A stretch of DNA of 64,000 nt from positions 1 through 64,000 of the forward strand of contig JAFAYA010000040.1 in NCBI GenBank assembly GCA_019240635.1, written 5' to 3'. The first letter of the stretch is position 1; each line of letters opens with the position of its first letter. Of this stretch, positions 27,974 to 35,981 are shown piece after piece. The DNA comes from Acidisphaera sp. Lineage in GTDB: Bacteria > Pseudomonadota > Alphaproteobacteria > Acetobacterales > Acetobacteraceae. Below the pieces are notes generated by a model that saw nothing but the letters and a program-made list of their open reading frames with translations, was not told the origin of the DNA and ran no database searches. Position numbers and translations under genes: made by a program.

Positions 27974-28129
27974 CTAGTGGTCCGATCGCTGCAGTCGGTT
28001 CCCGACTGCAGCGTGAATCGGCCCACCTGCCGAGTCTCTGGTGGTGCGATTCACGACGCAGATGGCCGCACCGGCCTTTCTGCGAGTGCCGCGATATGAG
28101 GGAGCCATCTGCATCGATCGCACCACTAG
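27974..28129. repeat. Nested-hairpin MITE-like element (two head-to-head CTAGTGGT units)
   Basis: Outer inverted repeat CTAGTGGTCCGATCG/CGATCGCACCACTAG (1 mismatch); 12-bp stem with TTC loop at 27987-28013; GTGAATCG/CGATTCAC; GCAGATGGC/GCCATCTGC. Confidence 0.75.
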
Positions 28130-28196
28130 TGCCGCGCCGATAAGAAACGGTTTACGCTCGCCGCGCCGGGTGACGGAGCACGGAGGAAGAGGCGGC

Positions 28197-28913
28197 ATGC
28201 AGGGGCGCAACGTCGCGGTGACCGGGGGCGCCAACGGGCTCGGCGAGGCCATCGTCCGCGCCCTCGCCGCCGCCGGCGCCGGGGTCGCGATCATCGACCG
28301 GGACGCCGCCGGCGCGCAGGCGCTTGCCGACCGCCTGGGCGGCGTCGCGATCGCCGGCGACATCGTCCGCCGCGAGGCGGCGCACGCGCTGTTCGGGCGT
28401 GCGGTCGCCGCACTCGGCCGCATCGACGGCCTGGTCAACGCCGCCGGGGTCTATCCGCGCCGCCCCCTCCTCGAGATCACCGACGAGGACTGGGAGTTCG
28501 ACGTCGCGGTCAACGTCCGCGGCCTCTACCACATGTCGGTCGCGGCGGTGCGGCACATGCGCGAGCAGGGCGGCGGGCGGATCGTCAACATCGCGTCCAT
28601 CGACGCCTTCAAGGCGCACCCGCAGAACGCCCATTACGCGGCGACCAAGGCGGCGGTGGTCAGCCTGACACGCAGCTTCGGCCTGGAGTGCGCGCCGGCC
28701 GGCATCCTGGTGAACGGCGTCGCCCCCGCAGCCATCGCCACCGAGCGGGCGAAGGCGTCGGACTGGCTCGCCGAGCACGCCGCGCACACCCCGCTCGGCC
28801 GCGCCGCGGAGCCCGCGGATATCGCCGACCTCGTGCTGTTCCTGCTCTCCGAGCGCAACCGCTACATGGTCGGCGAGACGGTGATCGTCAGCGGCGGCAT
28901 GCTGTTCGCCTGA
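28197..28913 (+). CDS. SDR family oxidoreductase
   Basis: NVAVTGGANGLGEAIVRALA; NIASIDAFKAHPQNAHYAATKAAV (YxxxK). Confidence 0.94.
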   Translation: MQGRNVAVTGGANGLGEAIVRALAAAGAGVAIIDRDAAGAQALADRLGGVAIAGDIVRREAAHALFGRAVAALGRIDGLVNAAGVYPRRPLLEITDEDWEFDVAVNVRGLYHMSVAAVRHMREQGGGRIVNIASIDAFKAHPQNAHYAATKAAVVSLTRSFGLECAPAGILVNGVAPAAIATERAKASDWLAEHAAHTPLGRAAEPADIADLVLFLLSERNRYMVGETVIVSGGMLFA

Positions 28914-28917
28914 CGCC

Positions 28918-29922
28918 TCACGCGGCCAGCGCGAGCGCCGCGTAGCTCGCGAGCCAATGCCCGCCCATGTAGTCGTCATCCAGATGCGGGAGGCTCGCCG
29001 CGAGGTGCCGCTCCGCCGCCGCTTCGCCGCGCCCGCGCGCCTCGCCCGCGAGCGCGCCGGCCAGGCGGCGCCAGCACCAGGCGCGGCTGAGGTTCAGGCC
29101 ATCGAGATGGGCGATCTTGCCGTCCGAGCGGTCGCTGACCCGCACCGGCGCGAACAGGCTCGCAGGCTCGCCTTCGGCCAGGCGCGGCAGGAAGCCGGCG
29201 AACCAGGGCGCGAACTCCGGCTCCGGCAGCGCGGCCTGCATGCACATCGCCTCGATGAGCGCCGAGGAAAGAAAATCGTCGCCGCCGGGCTCCCAGGCCT
29301 GGCAGTCGCGATCCCCGGCGAACCAGCGCCGCGCCGTATCGCGCGCCAGCCGGTCGAGCTCCGGGGCGCCGCACGCCGCCGTGTAGTCGAGTGCCAGCAG
29401 CAGCGCGAAGGCGCTGTTGGCGTGCGTGCCGGCGCGGATCGGATAGGTCGCCTTCGGCAGGAAGTCGAGGAAACGCTGGACGAAGCACCGGGCGAGCGGG
29501 GTCAGCGTGTCCGACCAGCGCCGCCCCTCGGTCGTCTCGTGCCGCGCCAGCTCGCCGGCCAGCATCAGCAGCCAGGCCCAGCCATAGCTGCGCTCGAAGC
29601 CCGCGCGCATCGGCTGATCGAGGTAGGCGATCTCGGCGGCGACCTTCTCCGGCGTGACGTGCGCGTCGAGCAGCCGGCGGATTGCCGGCGCCGGCGTGAA
29701 GCCGGCGAAGCGCCGGTACAGGAAGGCCAGCAGCCAGTAGCCGTGCACGCAGGAGTGCCAGTCGAAGCTGCCGTAGAACACCGGATGCAGGTCGCGCGGC
29801 CCGCGCAGATCCTCCGGCCCGCGCAGCACGTGGTCGAGCTTGTTGGGATACTCGCGCGTGACGTGGCCGAGGGCGATCCCGGCCATGCCGGCCGCCAGTT
29901 CGGGCGTCAACCCGTCCGCCAT
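28918..29922 (-). CDS. DUF2891 family protein
   Basis: HVTREYPNKLDHVLRGPEDLRGPRDLHPVFYGSFDWHSCVHGYWLLA...DDYMGGHWLASYA. Confidence 0.88.
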   Translation of the reverse strand: MADGLTPELAAGMAGIALGHVTREYPNKLDHVLRGPEDLRGPRDLHPVFYGSFDWHSCVHGYWLLAFLYRRFAGFTPAPAIRRLLDAHVTPEKVAAEIAYLDQPMRAGFERSYGWAWLLMLAGELARHETTEGRRWSDTLTPLARCFVQRFLDFLPKATYPIRAGTHANSAFALLLALDYTAACGAPELDRLARDTARRWFAGDRDCQAWEPGGDDFLSSALIEAMCMQAALPEPEFAPWFAGFLPRLAEGEPASLFAPVRVSDRSDGKIAHLDGLNLSRAWCWRRLAGALAGEARGRGEAAAERHLAASLPHLDDDYMGGHWLASYAALALAA

Positions 29923-29933
29923 GATGCCCCTCG

Positions 29934-30084
29934 CTCAGAGACCGTCTGATAATGCTACTACAGCGGCCATCTGCCGCGGCTTTCTGCGCTCCCGGTGCTC
30001 ACGGCCGCAAACGGCCGCTCCGCTCCGGTTCTCGAAAGCCACGCCAGCTGACTCGCCGCAGCGCATTCTCAAACCGTCTCTCAG
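29934..30084. mobile_element. Candidate IS5/IS1031-type MITE with 22-bp imperfect TIRs
   Basis: CTCAGAGACCGTCTGATAATGC (29934-29955) versus reverse complement of 30063-30084 CTGAGAGACGGTTTGAGAATGC; TCA (TNA) duplication; internal GGCTTTC/GAAAGCC and CGGCCG-CAAA-CGGCCG. Confidence 0.6.
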
Positions 30085-30143
30085 CCGATCCCCGCCTGGC
30101 CGCGACTGTGATCTACTGCGCGCCCCGGCTTCAAGGTCCGCCC

Positions 30144-30608
30144 GTGCCGCAATCCACGCTGTTTTCGATCGGCTACGAGAAGGCCGCTCCGGACGCGTTC
30201 CTGGCGGCCTTGCGGCGTGCCGGCGTGGCCACGCTGATCGACGTGCGCGACCTGCCGCTGTCGCGCCGCGCCGGCTTCTCCAAGCGACAGCTCGCCGCGG
30301 CGATGGACGCGGCCGGCATCGCCTACGTGCACCTGCGCGGCCTTGGCACGCCGCCCGAGGGGCGCGAGGCCAACCGGCGGCGCGACTGGAGCCGCTTCTG
30401 GCGCATCGTCGAGGAGAAGCTCGCCACCGTCGAGGCCGAGCTCGACCTGCAGCGCGCCGCGGAAATCGCCGCCGCCGGCCCGGCCTGCCTGCTCTGCTAC
30501 GAGGCCGACTGGCACATCTGCCACCGTCGCCGGGTCGGCGAATTGCTCAGCGAGCGCCGCGGCTTGCGCGTGTGCCATCTCGTCGTGGGACCGGTGGCGC
30601 CAACCTGA
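30144..30608 (+). CDS. DUF488 family protein (GTG start)
   Basis: STLFSIGYEKAAPDAFLAALRRAGVATLIDVRDLPLSRRAGFSK; LLCYEADWHICHRR. Confidence 0.9.
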   Translation: MPQSTLFSIGYEKAAPDAFLAALRRAGVATLIDVRDLPLSRRAGFSKRQLAAAMDAAGIAYVHLRGLGTPPEGREANRRRDWSRFWRIVEEKLATVEAELDLQRAAEIAAAGPACLLCYEADWHICHRRRVGELLSERRGLRVCHLVVGPVAPT

Positions 30609-30768
30609 TTTTTGCGACAGACGTTAATCTTCCGTGAAGAAAACGCTTGTCTCGGTGTGCAACCTATGCGATCAATAATGAGACAGCCCGCCCGCACGGC
30701 CGGTCCGCCGGCCCGGGCAGCGCGAGGCGGCAAAAGCTGCGCGGCTCCCCATCCGAGAGAGCGTATCG

Positions 30769-32535
30769 ATGGCCGGCGATGCCCTCCAAGCTGCCGATCC
30801 TCTCGCCGCCGCGGATGCCGGCGGCACGATCTACGAGGACGCGTTCGGCAACCACACCATCACCCTCGCCGACGGCTCCGACCTGACGATCCAGCTCGGC
30901 GCCGGCTTCGACACCGTGCTCGGCGCCGACAACGCCGACACCATCTACGGCGGCACCGGCGGCTACGACACGATCATCCTCGGCGGCGACCGCGAGAGCT
31001 TCTACAGCTCCGCCGAGGGGGCGACCATCAAGGCGGACGCGCAGTTCCTGGGCGCGACCATCGACGGCGGCGGCCGTTCGGAGCTGGACATCACCGCCGC
31101 CACGTCGGCGGCGGCCGCCTCGGTGACGCTGGGCGGCAACATCACCGGCATCGCGGCGCTGCAGGTCGCCGCCAGCGGCTTCACGCTCGACACCGGCGTG
31201 CTGGACCCGCCGTTCATCGACCTCAGGGGAAGCGGCGACGCCATCACGCTGCGCAGCGCCGGCCAGGCGATCGAGGACGAGAGCGGCGGCAACACCATCG
31301 TCTTCACCGCCGCCGGGCAGACGCTCACCCTGCCCTACGCCGACCTGCCGACCGGCGACCCGGCCGATCCCTTCGGCGGCGAGACGCCCGACCTACTGCG
31401 TGGCTTCGCGCCCGGCGACACGCTCGACATCGCATTGCCGTACTCGACCGCCGATACGCTCGCCTTCGAGGCCGGCAGCGGCGTTCTCACCCTCTCCGAA
31501 GGGCCGGGCAACTACACGCAGACCATCGACCTGCTGGGCAGCTACGCCGGCACGTTCCGCATGCAGGAGGCGTCGGACGCCATCGCCGGCCTGCACGGCA
31601 CCGACATCACCTACGAGCCGGCGGAGGCTCCGTGCTTCTGCGAGGGCAGCCGCATCCTGACGCCGGCGGGCGAGGTCCTCGTGCAGCACCTGCGCGTCGG
31701 CCAGCGGGTACTGACGGCCTCGGGTGCGGCGGTGCCGATCGTCTGGCTCGGCCAGCGGCGCATCGACTGCCGCCGGCATCCGCGGCCGGAGCGGGTGCTG
31801 CCGGTGCGCGTGCGCGAAGGCGCCTTCGGCGCCGGCCTGCCGCGGCGGGCGCTGCTGCTCTCGCCCGACCACGCGATCGCCGTCGACGGCGTGCTGATCC
31901 CGGTACATCACCTGCTGAACGGCACCACGATCGTCCGCGAGGCCGTGGATGACGTGCGGTATTTCCATGTCGAGCTGCCGGCGCACGACGTGCTGCTCGC
32001 CGAAGGCCTGCCGGTCGAGAGCTATCTGGACACCGGCAACCGCGCCCAGTTCGCCAATTCCGGCGCGGCGGTCACGCTGCACGCGGACTTCGCCGCGCGT
32101 GGGCGCCGGAACGGCTGCGCGCGGCTCGTGCAGGACGGTCCGCGGCTGCGCCGGGTGCAGACGCGGCTCGCCGCCCGCGCGCGCTGCCTGGGCTTCACGG
32201 CGACGCCGTCGCTGCGCGTGTTCGCCGACGGCAGCGAGCTCCGCCCCACCCGCTTCGCCTCGGTCTGCGTCACCGTGCTCGCGGCCGATCCGCAGGAGGT
32301 GCGGCTGCTCGCCCCACCCGGCGCGGCGCTGCGGCGCATCGTGCTGCGCGACGGCCGGACCTCCTGCACGATCGGCGCGGAGGACCCGCGGCTGGCCCGC
32401 AGCATCGGCCCGATCCGCCGCCGCGGCACCGCACCGGCGCGGCTGATCGGCGCCGAAGCCCACCTGCCGCCGGCCTGCTGGGCCGGCCTGCGCTTTCCGC
32501 TGCTGCTCGAGCTGCACCTCGATCCCGCCGCCTGA
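30769..32535 (+). CDS. Hint (hedgehog/intein) domain-containing protein
   Basis: N-terminal Gly/Asp/Thr-rich beta-repeat region; CFCEGSRILTPAGEVLVQHLRVGQRVLTASGAAVPIVWLGQRRI...LLLSPDHAIAVDGVLIPV...ESYLDTGNRAQF. Confidence 0.88.
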   Translation: MAGDALQAADPLAAADAGGTIYEDAFGNHTITLADGSDLTIQLGAGFDTVLGADNADTIYGGTGGYDTIILGGDRESFYSSAEGATIKADAQFLGATIDGGGRSELDITAATSAAAASVTLGGNITGIAALQVAASGFTLDTGVLDPPFIDLRGSGDAITLRSAGQAIEDESGGNTIVFTAAGQTLTLPYADLPTGDPADPFGGETPDLLRGFAPGDTLDIALPYSTADTLAFEAGSGVLTLSEGPGNYTQTIDLLGSYAGTFRMQEASDAIAGLHGTDITYEPAEAPCFCEGSRILTPAGEVLVQHLRVGQRVLTASGAAVPIVWLGQRRIDCRRHPRPERVLPVRVREGAFGAGLPRRALLLSPDHAIAVDGVLIPVHHLLNGTTIVREAVDDVRYFHVELPAHDVLLAEGLPVESYLDTGNRAQFANSGAAVTLHADFAARGRRNGCARLVQDGPRLRRVQTRLAARARCLGFTATPSLRVFADGSELRPTRFASVCVTVLAADPQEVRLLAPPGAALRRIVLRDGRTSCTIGAEDPRLARSIGPIRRRGTAPARLIGAEAHLPPACWAGLRFPLLLELHLDPAA

Positions 32536-32645
32536 CGGCCTGCCGCGTCACGGAAATTTCCCGGTCCGCTGCGCCGCCCCGGGGGTTCGCCCGCCGCCCA
32601 CGCATGCTATGCGAACGCGAACCGTGCGCGAGGCGAGAAGACGGC

Positions 32646-34187
32646 ATGACCACACGAGCTCCCCTGCTGCTCGCGATCGGGCTGGTCGCCGGCTGCATCG
32701 GCCTGGCGCCGCCGGCGCGCGCGCAAGCGAATCCGCCGGCTCGGCTCGACGCCATTCAGACCGTCGTGGTTCTGTACGCCGAGAATCGCAGCTTCGATAA
32801 CCTGTATGGCAACTTCCCGGGCGCCAACGGCCTCGCCAACGCCACCGACACCATCCAGATCGACCGCGACGGCACGCCGCTGAAGGAGCTGCCGCCGGTC
32901 TGGGGCGGGCTGACCGGCAAGGGCGCCTTCCCGCCGGTGACGCAGGCCTCGACCGAGCACCTCCCCAACGCGCCGTTCGCCGTCGATGACGCCGCCGAGT
33001 TCCACGTCCCGCTCGGCGTCGTCACGCACGATCTCTGGCATCGCTTCTACGAGAACCAGATGCAGATCGACCGCGGGCGCAACGACCGCTTCGTCGCCTA
33101 TGCCGATTCCGGCGGCCTCGTGATGGGCCACTACGACGGATCGGGCCTGCCGCTCTGGCCGATCGCGCGGCAGTACACGCTGGCCGACAACTTCTTCATG
33201 GGGGCGTTCGGCGGCTCCTTCCTCAACCACATCTACCTGGTCTGCGCCTGCGCGCCGGTCTATCCGAACGCCGATCACAGCCCCGCCCACCCGGCGATCA
33301 GCGCCGTCGAGAGCGACGGCGTGACCCTGAAGCTGGCCGCCGATTCGCCGCCTTCGGCGCTGGGCGGCGTGCCGAAATTCGTCGCCGACGGAACGCTCAC
33401 GCCGGATTTCTACGCCGTCAACACGATGCAGCCGCCCTACCAGCCGAGCGCGGTCAAGCCCGCACCGGGCGGTGACCCGGCCTACGCCGATCCGAACAAC
33501 GCCAACACGCTGCCGCCGCAGACGGCGCGGACGATCGGCGACGAACTCTCGGCGAAGGGCGTGAGCTGGGCCTGGTACGGCGGCGCCTGGCAGGCCGCAC
33601 TCGAGGGGCGCAACGCCGACCCGGTGCCGAACTTTCAGTACCACCACCAGCCCTTCAACTACTTCGCCGCCTACGCCCCGGGAACGCGTGCGCGCGCCGA
33701 GCACGTGCTGGACGGCGGCATGGACGGGAGCGCCTTCCTCACCGCGATCGACGCCGGCGCGCTGCCGCAGGTCGCCTTCTACAAGCCGCAGGGCAACTTC
33801 AACGAGCACGCCGGCTACGCCGACGTGATGGCCGGCGACCGGCACCTCGCCGATCTGGTCGCGCACCTGCAGAGGAGCCCGCAATGGGCGCACATGCTGG
33901 TGCTCATCACCTACGACGAGAACGGCGGCTGGTGGGACCACGCGGCGCCGCCGAAAGGCGACCGATGGGGCCCGGGCACGCGCATCCCCGCGCTCATCAT
34001 CTCGCCGTACGCGAAGCAGGGGTTCGTGGATCACACGCCATACGACACGGATTCCGTGCTGCGCTTCATCACCCACCGCTTCGCGCTGGCGGAGCTGCCT
34101 GGCCTCGCGGCGCGCGACGATGCCCTGGTCGCGGCGGGCGGGCAGAGGATGGGCGACCTGACGAACGCACTCGACCTGCCGCGCTGA
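32646..34187 (+). CDS. AcpA-like acid phosphatase / phospholipase C superfamily, secreted
   Basis: Signal peptide; IQTVVVLYAENRSFDNLYGNFPGANG; LITYDENGGWWDHAAPP. Confidence 0.9.
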   Translation: MTTRAPLLLAIGLVAGCIGLAPPARAQANPPARLDAIQTVVVLYAENRSFDNLYGNFPGANGLANATDTIQIDRDGTPLKELPPVWGGLTGKGAFPPVTQASTEHLPNAPFAVDDAAEFHVPLGVVTHDLWHRFYENQMQIDRGRNDRFVAYADSGGLVMGHYDGSGLPLWPIARQYTLADNFFMGAFGGSFLNHIYLVCACAPVYPNADHSPAHPAISAVESDGVTLKLAADSPPSALGGVPKFVADGTLTPDFYAVNTMQPPYQPSAVKPAPGGDPAYADPNNANTLPPQTARTIGDELSAKGVSWAWYGGAWQAALEGRNADPVPNFQYHHQPFNYFAAYAPGTRARAEHVLDGGMDGSAFLTAIDAGALPQVAFYKPQGNFNEHAGYADVMAGDRHLADLVAHLQRSPQWAHMLVLITYDENGGWWDHAAPPKGDRWGPGTRIPALIISPYAKQGFVDHTPYDTDSVLRFITHRFALAELPGLAARDDALVAAGGQRMGDLTNALDLPR

Positions 34188-35246
34188 TCAGGGAGTCGCA
34201 AAGACCCGCGTGAGGAAGCGGCCGAAATCGCGGTTCGATTCCGCGCGCACCTTTGCGTCGCGGCCGATCGGATAGGGCTGCGAGGAGACGCAGAAGGCCA
34301 GCAGCACTTTCCTCATGAACGACCCGGTCATGGCGATCCCCGTTGTTGTGTCGTGGATCGTGCCGTCGGGTCCCACGGTAAAGTCGCAGGCCGACAGATT
34401 GCGGCCGATCAGCCGGCGCGCCATGCCGCCATCCCATTGGTGCACCGCGCCGGGATAGGCGATCATTTTCACGTCGCTGCCGCCGGCGCGGAGGTCCTGG
34501 GCGATCTGCTCGCAGCGCTGCGGGCGGATCAGTTCGTCTTGCTCTCCGTACAGCATCAGCAGCGGCGCGCCGGTGGTGCGGCTGTCGCGAAAGCGCGCGA
34601 TGCACGGGCCGTAGAAGGCGACGTGGCCGGCGAAGCGCAACCCCGCCATGCTTGTCCAGTTGCGGCTCGCCCGGTCGGCCATCTGCGCATAGAGCGCGTA
34701 CATCGTCGCCATGCCGCCATAGGAGAACCCGGCGAGCACGACGCGATGCGCATCGATCTCCGGCAGCCCCGCCAAATAGCGCAGCCCGGCATAGGCGTCG
34801 GCCACGAACATCGTCTCGGTGACGTTCAGCACCCGCTCGTTGAAGCCGGTGCCCATTTCTCGGCGCGCGCCAAAAGTGTCGATCACCAGCACGGCGACGC
34901 CCATCGCGGCGAGCTGCGGCCCGTAGGTGGCGCCGCGCTCCGCCACCAGGCCGGCGGCGCCGTGCAGCATCACCACCGCCGGCGTGCCGTGGTCGGGCCT
35001 GGTGCCCGCGGGTTCGTAGAGCGTGCCGATGGCGGTGGCCGGCGGCGCCTCCGCGGTGCCGAGTGCGGCCGGGTCGAACGGGCTGCTGGAGGGAAAGCTG
35101 ACCTCTTCGACATGCGGCGGCGGCAGGGTTTCGGGATCCGGCCAGGGATCGACGATATGCGCCCCCACCAGGGCCCGGCCGGCCAGCAGCAGGGGGAACA
35201 GCAGGGCAATCGCAGCGCGCATGGCTCGTTCGCAGGAGTGTTGCAT
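34188..35246 (-). CDS. Dienelactone hydrolase family protein
   Basis: PAVVMLHGAAGLV; VVLAGFSYGGMATMYAL; YPGAVHQWD. Confidence 0.87.
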   Translation of the reverse strand: MQHSCERAMRAAIALLFPLLLAGRALVGAHIVDPWPDPETLPPPHVEEVSFPSSSPFDPAALGTAEAPPATAIGTLYEPAGTRPDHGTPAVVMLHGAAGLVAERGATYGPQLAAMGVAVLVIDTFGARREMGTGFNERVLNVTETMFVADAYAGLRYLAGLPEIDAHRVVLAGFSYGGMATMYALYAQMADRASRNWTSMAGLRFAGHVAFYGPCIARFRDSRTTGAPLLMLYGEQDELIRPQRCEQIAQDLRAGGSDVKMIAYPGAVHQWDGGMARRLIGRNLSACDFTVGPDGTIHDTTTGIAMTGSFMRKVLLAFCVSSQPYPIGRDAKVRAESNRDFGRFLTRVFATP

Positions 35247-35343
35247 CGGCTCCGCCGGACTCCGGTAGCACCGGGAGAAGAATGGGAGAGGGTGTCTGCA
35301 CCGAGGCCTGTGCTGGGTCCACCTTGATCGGCGTGGCTCCGGT

Positions 35344-35357
35344 TGTTACATGTAACA
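35344..35357. promoter_or_regulatory. Perfect 14-bp palindrome TGTTACATGTAACA upstream of MazEF-like pair
   Basis: Read directly; ends 2 nt before GTG start candidate at 35360. Confidence 0.6.
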
Positions 35358-35359
35358 TT

Positions 35360-35593
35360 GTGGCGAACACACGGGGAAGTGCCGAACGCGTGCGGCGCCG
35401 GCGGGAAAAGCTGCGGGCCGCCGGGCTGCGGCCCGTACAGCTCTGGGTGACCGATATGCGAGCGCCGGGTTTTGCCGAGGAGTGCCGTCGGCAGTCGCGG
35501 CTGGTCACTGAGAGCGAGACCAAGGCGAGCCGGGCTGAAGACGAGGAGTGGGAAGCCGTGTCCGTCGAGGCGACGCCGCATGACCCGGGGTGA
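35360..35593 (+). CDS. MazE-like (DUF3018) antitoxin
   Basis: (V)ANTRGSAERVRRRREKLRAAGLRPVQLWVTDMRAPGFAEECRRQSRLV; alternative start at 35282. Confidence 0.85.
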   Translation: MANTRGSAERVRRRREKLRAAGLRPVQLWVTDMRAPGFAEECRRQSRLVTESETKASRAEDEEWEAVSVEATPHDPG

Positions 35594-35900
35594 CCTGATC
35601 GTGGTTTCGCTGCCGGGCGATTACGGCAAGCTGCGACCGGCGCTGGTAGTGCAGTCGGATCGCTTTGCCGAGCATCCGTCGGTCACGCTGCTGCCGATCA
35701 CCACGGCCCGGGTCCCTGCCCCGCTTTTGCGCATCGACATCGGCCCGGGAAACGGACTGGCGCGGCCCTCGCAAATCCAGATCGACAAGGCGCAGACGGC
35801 GCGGCGCGAGCGAATCGGCAGGGTGATTGGCCGGGCGAACGACGCCACTCTGACCGCCGTCAACCCCGCGCTCGCGGTGTTTCTCGGTCTGGCGGGCTGA
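35580..35900 (+). CDS. MazF/PemK-like endoribonuclease toxin
   Basis: MTRGDLIVVSLPGDYGKLRPALVVQSDRF...LLPITT; overlaps antitoxin by 14 nt. Confidence 0.9.
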   Translation: MTRGDLIVVSLPGDYGKLRPALVVQSDRFAEHPSVTLLPITTARVPAPLLRIDIGPGNGLARPSQIQIDKAQTARRERIGRVIGRANDATLTAVNPALAVFLGLAG

Positions 35901-35981
35901 CCGCTCCGGCGGCCCGGCGCTCCGGGGTTCGTGTTTTCCCGCGCCGTTGCACTGTCGCCGTCGCGCTGCAAAAGAAGGTCC

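Noticed and set aside
34220-34260. tRNA T-loop-like GGTTCGATTCC
   Set aside because: Lies inside the dienelactone hydrolase coding sequence with no acceptor/anticodon arms; no tRNA found elsewhere in the window by eye.
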